DNA of 64,000 bases from Pseudodesulfovibrio pelocollis (GCF_030282845.1 NZ_JASTWE010000014.1:1-64000), one strand, 5' to 3'. Shown: positions 1 through 9,151, counted from the stretch's first letter. Translations and numbers: made by a program. The notes: generated by a model from the sequence alone, not told the origin.

Positions 1-181
1 ACTTGGCATATAGAGTAGATAAAGAAAAGGAACTCTACGGGTCATAAACGCCACTGATGAATAGGTTGCTTCCTTCAATGATAGCAACCGGGGAAAACAT
101 TTTTCCCATAAGATCAACCTTTATTCTTAATAAAGAATACTGGTTGCGATTTTTTTTGGCGTTTTCCTCAACATTTATGGG
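1..181. other. AT-rich non-coding stretch
   Basis: No convincing gene is visible. The sequence is much richer in A and T than the genes beside it and holds several small inverted repeats, for example GGTTGC at 64-69 with GCAACC at 84-89, and a GGGAAAA/TTTTCCC hairpin around 93-109. A short open frame on the minus strand (35-220) runs through the terminator hairpin and has no ribosome binding site, so it is not called. The stretch may be the 3' end or leader of a gene outside the window. Confidence 0.5.
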
Positions 182-212
182 AAAGGCCGCCCCCTGCCGG
201 GAGCGGCCTTTT
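182..212 (-). terminator. Rho-independent terminator of the TauE/SafE operon
   Basis: A hairpin with arms AAAGGCCGC and GCGGCCTTTT around a short C/G-rich loop lies 25 bases beyond the stop codon of the minus-strand exporter gene. The A and T runs on both sides mean it could stop transcription from either direction. Confidence 0.75.
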
Positions 213-236
213 CCTTCCATTCAATGCAACAACCCA

Positions 237-1037
237 CTACACAAACACGGTCCAGAGCATCCGCGTGCCAACCAAAATGAGCAGGACGGCGAAGACGCGC
301 TTGAGCTTGTCCACGGGCAGGCTGTGGGCCAGCTTGGCGCCCAGGGGGGCGGTGAGCATGCTCATGGCGATGATGCCGAGGAAGGCCGGGATGTAGACAT
401 AGCCGATGTGCGGGCCGGGGATGCCCGGCACGCTCCAGCCGCCGACCACGTAGCCCGCCGTGCCGGACAGGGCTATGGGCAGCCCCACTGCCGCGGCCGT
501 GGCGATGGACACGTGCATGGTCTGGTTGCACCAGGAGAGAAAGGGCACGGTCAGGGTGCCGCCGCCGATGCCCACCAGGGCCGAGAACACGCCGATGCCC
601 GTGCCCGCCGCCGAGGTGCCGACCACGCCGGGCAGCTCGCGGTTGGGCTTGGGCTTGATGTTCAGCAGCATCTGCACGGCCACATAGTAGAGGAAGAAGC
701 CGAAGAACGCCTTGAGAAACCCGGTGGGCAGGGCCGAGGCGAGCATGGCCCCGATATAGGTGCCCAGCACGATGCCCGGGGCCAGCCGCCAGAAGGCGGG
801 GTAGTTGATGGCCCCGCGCCGGTGGTGGGCGTACATGCTGGAGATGGAGGTGAAGATGATGGTGGCCATGGAGGTGCCCAGGGCCACATGCTGGATGTGC
901 TCCTGCGGGAAGCTCTGCCACTCGAAGGCGATGTTGAGCATGGGCACGATGACCAGCCCGCCGCCGATGCCGAGCAGCCCGGCCAGGATTCCGGCCACGG
1001 CCCCGAGCACCATATAAATGATGTATGTCGTCAGCAT
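237..1037 (-). CDS. TauE/SafE family sulfite/organic anion exporter
   Basis: A 266-residue integral membrane protein. The N-terminus carries the family's glycine-rich first repeat (AGILAGLLGIGGG followed by a VPML segment). A second copy (SALVGIGGGTLTVPF) appears near the middle, giving the usual two-repeat, roughly eight-helix layout. Family members move sulfite, sulfoacetate or other small organic anions across the inner membrane; the substrate here is not visible. GGAG precedes the ATG at good spacing. It is the last gene of an operon with the alpha-hydroxy-acid dehydrogenase (49 bases upstream) and the GntR regulator, so a role in exporting or importing a hydroxy- or sulfo-acid handled by that enzyme is a reasonable inference. 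A small GC hairpin (1048-1065) sits in the gap between the two genes. Confidence 0.9.
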   Translation of the reverse strand: MLTTYIIYMVLGAVAGILAGLLGIGGGLVIVPMLNIAFEWQSFPQEHIQHVALGTSMATIIFTSISSMYAHHRRGAINYPAFWRLAPGIVLGTYIGAMLASALPTGFLKAFFGFFLYYVAVQMLLNIKPKPNRELPGVVGTSAAGTGIGVFSALVGIGGGTLTVPFLSWCNQTMHVSIATAAAVGLPIALSGTAGYVVGGWSVPGIPGPHIGYVYIPAFLGIIAMSMLTAPLGAKLAHSLPVDKLKRVFAVLLILVGTRMLWTVFV

Positions 1038-1086
1038 TGTTACTCCGGCCCGCCTTGCGGCGGGCGATTCCCTGGATCTGGCGTCC

Positions 1087-2109
1087 CTAGCCGTTAAACA
1101 GGATGCGGGAACTCACCGAGGCCATGTCCGGGGTCCCGGTCAGGATCATGGCCTGGATCAGTTGCGCCTTGATGGTGGCCAGATACTGCTCCACAGCTTC
1201 CTGCAATCCGCCCACAGCGGCCACGGACACCGGGCGCCCGATCATGACCGCGTCCGCGCCCAGGGCGAGCATCTTGAGCACGTCCGCGCCGTCGCGCACG
1301 CCGCCGTCCACCAGCACGGTCAGCCGTCCGCGCACTGCCGCCGCCACCTCGGGCAGCACCTCGGCCGTGCCCGGAGTGTGGTCGAGCACGCGCCCGCCGT
1401 GGTTGGAGACCACAATGGCGTCGGCCCCCACTCGGGCGGCCAGCATGGCCTCATCCGGGGTCATGATCCCCTTGAGGATGAACTTGCCGCCCCAGCCGTG
1501 GACCCGGGCGATGATCGCCTCAAGCTCGGCAGGGGTCTTGGGCGACACCGGGCGGCCCATCTGGCGCAGGGTGATCAGCCCGGCCGCGTCCACGTCCATG
1601 CCGAAAACGGTGCAGCCCGTGGCCCGTGCCTTTTCGAGTTTCTCGTCCAGCTCGCCGCCCTCCCAAGGCTTGATGAAGGGGATGCCGTAGCCCTCGCAGG
1701 CGGTGATGGCCCCGAAGCCGGACTCATGGATGACCGGGGGCACGCCGTCGCCGGTGCAGCCGATGACTCCCGCGTTGCGACAGCCCGAGACCACGGCCTC
1801 GATGTAGTCCTCCTCGCTCACGCCGCCGCCCATGTTGAAGGACACGCCGCCGATGGGCGCGGCCAGCACGGGCATGGAAAGATCAAGCCCCAGAAGGGAC
1901 ACGGACGTGTCCGGCGCGGTGACCCCGTGCAGCAGGCGCATGTTGAGCCGCACCCAGGCCAGGGCCGTGACGTTGTTCTTGAACGAGGCGGCAGTGCCCA
2001 GCCCGCCCATGCCGGGCACCTCGCCCGCGCACGCCTTGCCGTCGCACACCCTGCACACGCGGCAGTATCCCTTCATCAGTTCCCTTGCCTTGTCGCGCGT
2101 TTCTTTCAT
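1087..2109 (-). CDS. FMN-dependent alpha-hydroxy-acid dehydrogenase (lactate oxidase-like)
   Basis: A 340-residue TIM-barrel flavoenzyme of the FMN-dependent alpha-hydroxy-acid dehydrogenase family. Visible family features are the barrel strand MPVLAAPIGG, the catalytic histidine region VVSNHGGRVLDHTPGTAEVLPE, split here as VVSNHGGRVLD plus the following stretch, and the FMN-phosphate loop LVDGGVRDGADVLKMLALGA, followed by GRP. It should oxidise a 2-hydroxy acid such as lactate to the 2-oxo acid in the cytoplasm. The N-terminus is odd: cysteines at 16, 19, 22 and 27 could bind a metal or an iron-sulfur cluster. GGAGG precedes the ATG. The start overlaps the GntR regulator stop as ATGA, so the two are translationally coupled, which points to local regulation by substrate. 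Confidence 0.85.
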   Translation of the reverse strand: MKETRDKARELMKGYCRVCRVCDGKACAGEVPGMGGLGTAASFKNNVTALAWVRLNMRLLHGVTAPDTSVSLLGLDLSMPVLAAPIGGVSFNMGGGVSEEDYIEAVVSGCRNAGVIGCTGDGVPPVIHESGFGAITACEGYGIPFIKPWEGGELDEKLEKARATGCTVFGMDVDAAGLITLRQMGRPVSPKTPAELEAIIARVHGWGGKFILKGIMTPDEAMLAARVGADAIVVSNHGGRVLDHTPGTAEVLPEVAAAVRGRLTVLVDGGVRDGADVLKMLALGADAVMIGRPVSVAAVGGLQEAVEQYLATIKAQLIQAMILTGTPDMASVSSRILFNG

Positions 2110-2831
2110 GATTCCTCCATGGTTTGCGCCCCGGACCCGGAATCCCGGGCAAAGACGATGGTTTCTATTTCCTCAAGATGGTCGCGCATGGCCCGCTCGG
2201 CCTGCATGACATGGCCGCCCCTGACAGCCTCGACAATGGCCCGGTGCGCGGCCAGCGATGCCTCCCGCCGCTCCTGCGACTGGAGGGCCTCGACCCGGCT
2301 GCGGGTGAAATCCTCGTGCAGGGCCTTGACCACCTCGCCCAGCACCACGTTGCCCGACGCCTCGGCCAGCAGTACGTGCAGCAACTGGTCGTGATCTGCG
2401 GCCGGATCGCCGCGATGCACGGCCCGCTCCTGATCGGCCAAAGCGGCTTCGATGCGCGTGATGTCGCGCGGCGAGGCATTGCGCGCGGCCAGGGCGGCTA
2501 TCTCCGGCTCGATGAGCTTTCTGGCCTCGAAAATATCGCGCAGGCCGGGCTTGGCACGCATGATCACCCCGGCCAGGGTGGCGGCAAAACGCGCCTCGTC
2601 CACGCTGCGGACAAAGGTGCCCGCGCCCTGGCGGCTCTCCACCAGCTCCTGCTCGGCCAGGGCCTTGATCGCCTCGCGCACGGTGTTGCGCGAGACCTCG
2701 AACATCTCGGCCAGCATGCGCTCGGGCGGCAGCCGATCACCGGGCCGCAGCTCGCCCCGGTCGATCATGGCCCGAATCTGGAGCACGATGTCTCCGTATA
2801 TGCCCTTGCGGCTCACCGGCCTGACGTCCAT
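2106..2831 (-). CDS. GntR/FadR-family transcriptional regulator (FCD type, LldR-like)
   Basis: A 241-residue repressor-type regulator. Residues about 5-75 form the GntR winged helix-turn-helix (GELRPGDRLPPERMLAE, then SRNTVREAIKAL and GAGTFV). The rest is an all-helical FCD ligand-binding domain of the FadR subfamily. I chose the ATG at 2831 because TGGAG lies seven bases before it; a GTG four codons earlier has no such site. The gene leads the operon with the hydroxy-acid dehydrogenase and the exporter. Two TGGT-N3-ACCA-like boxes lie over its likely promoter (3073-3118), as expected for FadR/LldR autoregulators. By family and context it probably senses a hydroxy acid such as lactate. Confidence 0.88.
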   Translation of the reverse strand: MDVRPVSRKGIYGDIVLQIRAMIDRGELRPGDRLPPERMLAEMFEVSRNTVREAIKALAEQELVESRQGAGTFVRSVDEARFAATLAGVIMRAKPGLRDIFEARKLIEPEIAALAARNASPRDITRIEAALADQERAVHRGDPAADHDQLLHVLLAEASGNVVLGEVVKALHEDFTRSRVEALQSQERREASLAAHRAIVEAVRGGHVMQAERAMRDHLEEIETIVFARDSGSGAQTMEES

Positions 2832-2905
2832 TGACTGCTCCACTTTGCTCGCAGGTCTCTGCCCATCGCGTCACCTGCTGACCGATCTTTGCCGGGTCGT
2901 CCCTC

Positions 2906-3019
2906 CAGCCCCGGAGTCGGCCAGACAACCACAGGCGCCCAGCCAGCCTCCGGGGTCGGCAGGCAACCACAGGCGTCCAACCAACCCCAGGTCGCCCAGG
3001 CAATCCCACGACCGCCCGG
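2906..3019. repeat. Three imperfect 38-bp tandem repeats
   Basis: Three degenerate units start near 2906, 2944 and 2982, sharing CAGCC(C/T)CCGG(A/G)GTCGG and CAACCACAGGCG cores. They lie in the leader between the GntR-gene promoter and its start codon and do not encode a supported protein. No function can be read from them. Confidence 0.6.
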
Positions 3020-3072
3020 TCCTGCACCATGCTCATGGGGCCTGACCCACACGGGCATGAAACCGCTGGCAT

Positions 3073-3118
3073 TGGTTGGACCACTGATCCTGTTAGACCA
3101 ATTCTCCCGGGTCGTCAA
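3073..3118 (-). promoter_or_regulatory. Promoter with two FadR/LldR-like operators for the GntR operon
   Basis: On the minus strand TTGACG (3118-3113) and TAACAG (3095-3090) form a -35/-10 pair with a 17-base spacer. TGGTTGGACCA at 3073-3083 fits the FadR/LldR-type pattern TGGT-N3-ACCA, and CTGTTAGACCA at 3090-3100 fits TNGT-N3-ACNA with one mismatch. The second box covers the -10 element and the first lies near the start of transcription, 17 bases away. Binding there would block transcription of the regulator operon. The assignment rests on pattern only. Confidence 0.55.
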
Positions 3119-3242
3119 CAGGCTGATGCACGCCTGGAGAAACCCGGACGCAATGCAACGCCCCACACGAGCACAGTCACCGGACATGGCGTGACATGGC
3201 GGGGACTGCGGCAAATGCGACCAAGGCCGTGGCGAACTTCGG

Positions 3243-4475
3243 CTAGGCGTCCATGCCAGAGGCACCGCCAGCGCCCGCCCTGAGGGTGTGCAGGGTAATC
3301 TCCGGGGCCGTGCCAAGGCGCATGGGCGGGCCCCAGTAGCCGGTGCCGGTGTTGATGTAGAGCAGAGTGGTGTCGTGCAGGTGCAGGCCGCGCACATAGG
3401 GATGGAAGAGATGGATGGCCAAGGTCCAGGGGAAGAACTGTCCGCCGTGGGTGTGGCCCGAAAGCTGGATGTCGAATCCGGCCCGGCTGGCCTCGTAAAT
3501 CGACACCGGCTGGTGGGCCAGCAGGATGGACACGTCGTGGTCGGGCGCGCCATGCATGGCCGCCAGCGGCGAGGACTGATGGACTGGATGAAGCCGGTGG
3601 GCGGTGTAGTCGGCCACCCCGGCCAGCAGGACGCTGCCCCGGCCCGTGTCGATGAGCACATGCTCGTCCACCAGGGGGCGCATGCCCAGGCGCTCGGCCT
3701 CGGCCATCCACTCCTCGACCCCGGCGTAATACTCGTGATTGCCAAGGCACATCCAGACCCCGTGAGGGGCTGCAAGGTCGGCCAGGGGGGCCACGTGGTT
3801 GCGCAGCGAGGCCACAGAGCCGTCCACCATGTCGCCGGTGTGCACCACCATGTCCGCGCCCAGGGCGTTGATCTCGTCCACCACCATGCGCATCCAGCCG
3901 CCCCGCAATGTGGGGCCGATATGGGTATCGGAGATCTGGGCGATGGTGAACCCGTCAAGGCCGGGCGGCAGTCCGGGCACGAACAGATCATTGCGGACCA
4001 CCTCGGGCGTGCGCCGGGCCTCGAATATGGAGTAGCCGGTCAGCGGCATGGCCACGACCATGATGGCCGCGTTGGAGGCGTTGAGCATGAAGCGCCGCCG
4101 CCGCAGATCCGGCTGGGTCGCGTCCTGGCACGATCGGCCGCGGCTGCCCCACCGCTCTCCGACCACGCACCGGAACAGGGCGAACACTCGCCCGGCAAGG
4201 AGGGGCAGATCGCGCAGGAGCATGAACATCACCACCATGGAAACCAGCCCGAGGAAGACGAAGACCACCCAGCTGAGTCCGTCGTAGAGCATGGTGTCCG
4301 CGCCGTCTTCGCGCAGGGTGCGCACCACGCGCTGGCCATAGAGCAGCGCACCCACGGCCAGCCAGGCCGCTATTCTGCGGCCCAGGCTCACGGGCAGAGG
4401 CATGATCAGCCGCCAGCCCAGGTACAGGGTCAGCAGCGTGGCAACGGTCAGGACGATATAGGACCACATGGCCAT
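3243..4475 (-). CDS. Membrane-anchored calcineurin-like metallophosphoesterase
   Basis: A 410-residue protein with three to four N-terminal membrane helices (roughly residues 1-125) and a C-terminal calcineurin-like phosphoesterase domain. All metal-binding motifs of the YkuE-type family are present in order: SDTHIG, GDMVDG, GNHEYY and SGHTHGGQ. The active site would use two metal ions; the substrate is unknown, and some relatives are linked to lipid or peptidoglycan metabolism. I use the ATG at 4475, which follows a GAGAGAG stretch and begins the first membrane helix. An earlier in-frame start (4550) would add 25 polar residues. The gene is divergent from the MscS-type channel, with a 142-base gap between them. 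Confidence 0.85.
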   Translation of the reverse strand: MAMWSYIVLTVATLLTLYLGWRLIMPLPVSLGRRIAAWLAVGALLYGQRVVRTLREDGADTMLYDGLSWVVFVFLGLVSMVVMFMLLRDLPLLAGRVFALFRCVVGERWGSRGRSCQDATQPDLRRRRFMLNASNAAIMVVAMPLTGYSIFEARRTPEVVRNDLFVPGLPPGLDGFTIAQISDTHIGPTLRGGWMRMVVDEINALGADMVVHTGDMVDGSVASLRNHVAPLADLAAPHGVWMCLGNHEYYAGVEEWMAEAERLGMRPLVDEHVLIDTGRGSVLLAGVADYTAHRLHPVHQSSPLAAMHGAPDHDVSILLAHQPVSIYEASRAGFDIQLSGHTHGGQFFPWTLAIHLFHPYVRGLHLHDTTLLYINTGTGYWGPPMRLGTAPEITLHTLRAGAGGASGMDA

Positions 4476-4617
4476 GGATACTCTCTCGGGTTGAATGGAG
4501 TGTTCATAGGAAATGGGTCGTGGCAGCCCGGTTGTCAATGCGTTGCACATGCCTGCACCCCTGGACGGTTCTCAGTCGGGATGCTTTGTGCTAGGTTCGG
4601 GTCAGCAAGGAGTGACA

Positions 4618-5838
4618 ATGATTGCAGACCCCATCCCGACCCTGGCCGAGACAGCCCCGGCTCTGGAAACGGCCATCCGGGCGGCCGTGCTGCTGGCGGC
4701 GGCGCTGGCCGCCTACCTCATCGCCCGGTTCGTGGCCGTTCGCCTGGCCCGGACCCTGGTCCCGCGTTCCCAGAGCGTCTTCGCCATCCTGCTCATGGAA
4801 GAGGGCGTGTTCGCCCGGGCCGCCCTGCTCGCGCCTGCCCCGGTGCTGTCCATGGGCGCGGAGCTGTTCCCGGCCTCGGCCACCCTGCTGCGCGAGGCCG
4901 TGGGCGTCTACCTGTCCGTGACCGTGGTCCTCATCCTCCTGCCCACCATCAACGCCCTGGTCCGGCTCTACGAAACCTACGAGGTCTCCCGGCGCAGGCC
5001 CATCAAGGGCTACGCCCAGCTCTTCAAGCTCTTCATCTCCATCCTCGGCGCGGTGTCGGTCATCGCCCTGCTGCTGGGCCAGTCGCCATGGGGCCTGCTC
5101 TCGGGCATCGGGGCCATGACCGCGGTGCTCATGCTCATCTTCCGCGACACCATCCTCTCCCTGGTGGCCGGGGTGCAGATCGGGGCCAACGACCTGCTCA
5201 GAAAGGGCGACTGGATCGAGATGCCGGCCATGGCCGCCGACGGCGACGTCATCGACGTGGCCCTGCACACGGTCAAGGTCCAGAACTGGGACAAGACCAT
5301 CACCGCCATCCCCACCCACAAGTTCCTGGATACGCCCTTCAAGAACTGGCGCGGCATGACCCAGGCGGGCGGACGGCGCATCAAGCGCTCCCTGCTCATC
5401 GACCTCTCGTCCATCCGCTTTGCCGACGACGCGCTGCTTGAGAGGCTCGCTGCTGTCCAGTCCCTGGCCCCGCACATCGCCCGGCGCAGGACGGAGATCG
5501 AGGAGCACAACGCGCGCGTCGGGGCCGACGCCAGATCACCACTCAATGGGCGGCGCATGACCAATGTCGGGCTCTTCAGGCTCTACGCCCTGGACTATGT
5601 GACCAACCACCCGGGCACGCGAACGGACATGACCTTGCTCGTGCGCCAGCTCCAGCCCGCGGCAGAGGGCGGCCTGCCCCTCGAGATATACTGCTTCACC
5701 AACGACACGGCCTGGAGCGCCTACGAGGGCATCCAATCGGACATCTTCGACCACCTGCTGGCGGCCCTGCCCCACTTCGGCCTGCGCGCCTACCAGCGCG
5801 ATGCCCTGGTGGACGTCCGGGCCACTGACTGCGCCTAA
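4618..5838 (+). CDS. Mechanosensitive ion channel, MscS superfamily (YbdG-like)
   Basis: A 406-residue inner-membrane channel. Four to five N-terminal hydrophobic helices are followed by the pore-lining helix and the MscS beta domain. Segments KGYAQLFKLF, VQNWDKTITAIPTHKFLD and GGRRIKRSLLIDL closely recall the YbdG (miniconductance) branch, and the length matches that branch rather than small MscS. It should open under membrane tension to release solutes during osmotic downshock. AAGGAG stands seven bases before the chosen ATG; the open frame starts earlier but has no ribosome binding site there. Confidence 0.88.
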   Translation: MIADPIPTLAETAPALETAIRAAVLLAAALAAYLIARFVAVRLARTLVPRSQSVFAILLMEEGVFARAALLAPAPVLSMGAELFPASATLLREAVGVYLSVTVVLILLPTINALVRLYETYEVSRRRPIKGYAQLFKLFISILGAVSVIALLLGQSPWGLLSGIGAMTAVLMLIFRDTILSLVAGVQIGANDLLRKGDWIEMPAMAADGDVIDVALHTVKVQNWDKTITAIPTHKFLDTPFKNWRGMTQAGGRRIKRSLLIDLSSIRFADDALLERLAAVQSLAPHIARRRTEIEEHNARVGADARSPLNGRRMTNVGLFRLYALDYVTNHPGTRTDMTLLVRQLQPAAEGGLPLEIYCFTNDTAWSAYEGIQSDIFDHLLAALPHFGLRAYQRDALVDVRATDCA

Positions 5839-6438
5839 CGGCCTGGCGAGCAGCAAGAGCCATGCCGCCCCAGAGGCACGGTCGCGGCCGCACAAGGCCG
5901 CCACCGCCCTGACCCCTTGGGGGCCGGGCACTGCCGGGAACCCGGGAAAATGTCACGATTTATCTGTTCCTTTCCCTGTGGATTCCTGCCACAAAGCTGT
6001 TCCCAACCCCTGTCCCTTGTGGTAAGACGTTTTCACGCATTCGCCACTATCATTTCCCACCCCGCCACAAGCCCCCGCTGTCGAAAACCGATCACCTCGG
6101 AATGGCCGATAATTTTTTCTAAACTTGTTCTAGAAAAAAGTTAAGAATATGGAGCAACAGCCGTTGCCAACATCTGTTGAAAAAAAACACCAATCACCCA
6201 TAATCGCTATAAACTGCCCATAAACACCTGCAAAGAACCGAGTGCCCGAATTTTTCCCAAAATCCCCCTGTACAAAAAGAGCCGCCTGGGTTAATTAAGC
6301 AGACACGTTCCGACAGCTTCTTCATCCACTTGAAGCGCACGGAATCGCGAGCGGCAGATGCGGGGGGAGCTGCGGCCGTTCGCCAGACCAGACCCCGGCG
6401 TTATCAACCCGGGTGATTTTTTTGAACCGAGGAGAGCG
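5839..6438. other. 600-bp intergenic region upstream of nrdG
   Basis: No gene is visible. The middle is distinctly AT-rich compared with its surroundings. It contains an inverted repeat TTTTTTCTA (6113-6121) / TAGAAAAAA (6131-6139) with a nine-base loop, and a GCGGCC/GGCCGC hairpin near 5885. The region must hold the promoter of the anaerobic ribonucleotide reductase operon. I looked for the 16-base NrdR box pattern and did not find a clear one. Confidence 0.5.
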
Positions 6439-7146
6439 ATGAGGACGAGCGAGCCCGCAGGGGCCTGGAAATACGTGCGGGGTTTCGAGAACCTGAGCCT
6501 GTGCGACTGGCCCGGCCGCCACTGCAGCATCCTCTTCCTGGGCGGCTGCAACCTGCGCTGCCCCACCTGCCACAACGCCCTGCTCGCCTGGGACATGCAC
6601 GCCCTGCCCGGCGTGGACCCGGCGCGCATCAAGGCATATTTGCGCGACAGGGCGGGGTGGCTGGACGGCGTGACCATCACCGGCGGCGAGCCCACCGTGA
6701 CCCCGTATCTGGCCGAACTGCTCCTTGAGGTCCGCAAGTGCGGCCTGCCCGTCAAGCTCGACACCAACGGCATGCGGCCCGACGTGGTCCGCGAGCTGCT
6801 GGAGCTGGGCCTCGTGGATGTCTTTGCCGTGGACGTCAAGGGACCATACGCCGCCTACCCGGCCCTGACCGGCCACGCTGTCTCCGAGATCGCGGCCCGG
6901 GCCAACCTCGAGCGCACCTTCGCCATGGCCGTTGCCCGGCCCGAGGCCTTCTACTTCCGCATCACCCGGGTGCCCGCCCTCTCGGACGGCGACATCGCCA
7001 CCGCGCAAGGCTACCTGCCCCCGAACTTCACGCTGACCATACAGAACTATGTAGCCCCCCAGACCCATCTGCCTTCAAGGAGGACGTCGGAGCATGCCCA
7101 GCCAGATCATGAAGAGAGACGGCCGGTTGGAAACGTGGTCAACTGA
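6439..7146 (+). CDS. nrdG: Anaerobic ribonucleoside-triphosphate reductase activating protein
   Basis: A 235-residue radical SAM protein. The cluster-binding motif CNLRCPTC lies near residue 40, followed by the glycine-rich SAM-binding segment TITGGEPTV. It uses S-adenosylmethionine and a [4Fe-4S] cluster to install the glycyl radical on NrdD. The start at 6439 follows GAGGAGAG at correct spacing; an upstream frame extension lacks a ribosome binding site. The 3' end overlaps nrdD by 53 bases in another frame, so the two are co-translated. It is somewhat longer than the Escherichia coli activase and resembles the pyruvate formate-lyase activase-like forms common in anaerobes; pairing with nrdD fixes the role. 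Confidence 0.92.
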   Translation: MRTSEPAGAWKYVRGFENLSLCDWPGRHCSILFLGGCNLRCPTCHNALLAWDMHALPGVDPARIKAYLRDRAGWLDGVTITGGEPTVTPYLAELLLEVRKCGLPVKLDTNGMRPDVVRELLELGLVDVFAVDVKGPYAAYPALTGHAVSEIAARANLERTFAMAVARPEAFYFRITRVPALSDGDIATAQGYLPPNFTLTIQNYVAPQTHLPSRRTSEHAQPDHEERRPVGNVVN

Positions 7147-9151
7147 CCGCATCGCCCAGGCCATTTTCAAGGCGCTCGCCGCCAGCGGGATCAAGGACCC
7201 CATCCTTGCCAAACGGCTCGCAAAAAAAGTCGAGAAAATGCTCGACGGCATGGAGATTCCCGAGCAGGAGCACGTCCAGAACACGGTCGAACAGATCCTG
7301 ATGGAGTCGCGCCAGTACGAGATCGCAAAGAAATACATTCTCTACCGCGAGAAACGCCGCCAGCTGCGCTCCCAGAAGGAGGCGTACCTCGACATCAAGG
7401 ACGTTATCGACACCTACCTTGATCAGGCCGACTGGCGCGTCAACGAGAACGCCAACATGACCCATTCCTTTCAGGGACTCATGCTCCACCTGTCGGGAAC
7501 GGTTCAGGCGCGATACGCCCTTGAGAAATATCCCGAGGAAATCCGGCAGGCCCACGAACACGGGTATTTCCACATCCACGACCTTTCCTTCGGCCTGGCG
7601 GGCTATTGCGCCGGGTGGTCCCTGCGCGACCTGCTCCTTGAGGGCTTCAACCTCGAAGGCCGCGCCTCGGCCGGTCCTGCCAAGCATTTCGACACTGCCC
7701 TGGGGCAGATGAACAACTTCCTGGGCACGCTTCAGAACGAGTGGGCCGGAGCCCAGGCCTTCAACAACGTGGACACCTACCTCGCGCCCTTTGTGCGCCA
7801 CGACGGCCTCTCCTACAAGCAGGTGCGCCAGTGCATGCAGAAATTCGTGTTCAACCTGAACACCACCTCGCGCTGGGGCGGCCAGTCGCCGTTCACCAAC
7901 CTCTCCTTTGACCTCGTGGCCCCCAAGCACATCGCCAGCGAGCCGGTGATCATCGGCGGCAAGCTCGATGACACCCTGACCTACGGCGACTTCGAGGCCG
8001 AAATGGCCATGATCAACAAGGCCTATATCGAGGTCATGCTCGAAGGCGACCACCACGCGCGCATCTTCTCCTTCCCCATCCCCACCTACAACGTGACCGA
8101 GGACTTCCCCTGGGATTCGGAGATCGGCGAGCTGCTCATGCAGTTGACCGCCAAGTATGGCGTGCCCTACTTCCAGAACTTCATCAGCTCGGACCTCAAG
8201 CCCGAGGATGTGCGCTCCATGTGTTGCCGCCTGCAGATGGACCTGCGCGAGCTGCGCAACAAGACCGGCGGCCTCTTTGGCGCGGGCGACCTGACCGGGT
8301 CCATTGGCGTGGTCACCTTGAACCTGCCCAAGCTCGCCTACCTTTCCCAGAGCGAGGACGACTTCCTTGAACTGATCAGCGAATACGCCGAGCTGGCCAA
8401 GGACTCGCTGGAATACAAGCGCAAGGTCATCAACAACAACCTTGATGCGGGCATGTTCCCCTGGTCGCGCCGCTACCTCAAGAACGGCTACAAGGGCCAC
8501 TTCTCCACCATCGGCCTGCTGGGCGGGCACGAGGCCTGCCTGAACCTCATCGGCAAGGGCATCGAGACCGAGGGCGGGGTGCGCCTCATGCAACGGGTGC
8601 TTCACCACCTGCGCCGCGTGACCGCGAGCTTCCAGGAGGAAACGGGCAACCTCTACAACCTCGAGGCCACGCCCGCCGAAGGCACCAGCTACCGGCTGGC
8701 CAAGATCGACAAGGCCCTCTACGCGGACATCAAGACCCAGGGCAATGGCACCCCCTACTACACCAACTCCACTGCCCTGCCCGTGGGCATCTCCGACGAT
8801 GTCCTGTACGCCCTGGAGCACCAGAACCAGCTCCAGCCGCTCTACACCGGCGGCACGGTCTTCCACACCTTCCTGGGCGAGGCGGTCCCGGACCCCAAGT
8901 CCCTCAAGAACTTCATCCTCAAGGCGTTCACCAAGACCAAGATTCCCTATGTCTCCATCACGCCGACGTTCTCCATCTGCAAGGAGCACGGCTACATCCT
9001 GGGCGAGCACTTCGACTGCCCCACCTGCGGCCAGGAGGCCGAGGTCTACACGCGCATCGTGGGCTATTACCGCCCGGTGAGCCGCTGGAACAAGGGCAAG
9101 CAGGAAGAGTACACCGACCGCGTGGTCTTCAGCGACTGCCTGTGCAACTGA
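7094..9151 (+). CDS. nrdD: Class III anaerobic ribonucleoside-triphosphate reductase
   Basis: A 685-residue oxygen-sensitive enzyme that makes deoxyribonucleotides under anaerobic conditions. The N-terminus has an ATP-cone regulatory domain (MKRDGRLETWS, about residues 5-95). The ten-stranded barrel follows, and near the C-terminus are the zinc-site cysteines (FDCPTCG) and the glycyl radical loop RIVGYYRPV, with the radical on Gly657. AAGGAGG precedes the ATG. It is activated by the product of the overlapping upstream gene nrdG. Use of class III reductase fits a strict anaerobe. Confidence 0.95.
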   Translation: MPSQIMKRDGRLETWSTDRIAQAIFKALAASGIKDPILAKRLAKKVEKMLDGMEIPEQEHVQNTVEQILMESRQYEIAKKYILYREKRRQLRSQKEAYLDIKDVIDTYLDQADWRVNENANMTHSFQGLMLHLSGTVQARYALEKYPEEIRQAHEHGYFHIHDLSFGLAGYCAGWSLRDLLLEGFNLEGRASAGPAKHFDTALGQMNNFLGTLQNEWAGAQAFNNVDTYLAPFVRHDGLSYKQVRQCMQKFVFNLNTTSRWGGQSPFTNLSFDLVAPKHIASEPVIIGGKLDDTLTYGDFEAEMAMINKAYIEVMLEGDHHARIFSFPIPTYNVTEDFPWDSEIGELLMQLTAKYGVPYFQNFISSDLKPEDVRSMCCRLQMDLRELRNKTGGLFGAGDLTGSIGVVTLNLPKLAYLSQSEDDFLELISEYAELAKDSLEYKRKVINNNLDAGMFPWSRRYLKNGYKGHFSTIGLLGGHEACLNLIGKGIETEGGVRLMQRVLHHLRRVTASFQEETGNLYNLEATPAEGTSYRLAKIDKALYADIKTQGNGTPYYTNSTALPVGISDDVLYALEHQNQLQPLYTGGTVFHTFLGEAVPDPKSLKNFILKAFTKTKIPYVSITPTFSICKEHGYILGEHFDCPTCGQEAEVYTRIVGYYRPVSRWNKGKQEEYTDRVVFSDCLCN

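Noticed and set aside
35-220. Minus-strand 61-codon frame at the window start
   Set aside because: It passes through the terminator hairpin and lacks a ribosome binding site or recognisable motif.
6100-6300. Riboswitch or NrdR boxes upstream of nrdG
   Set aside because: Only an AT-rich inverted repeat is visible; it fits no NrdR box or riboswitch core that I could verify by eye.
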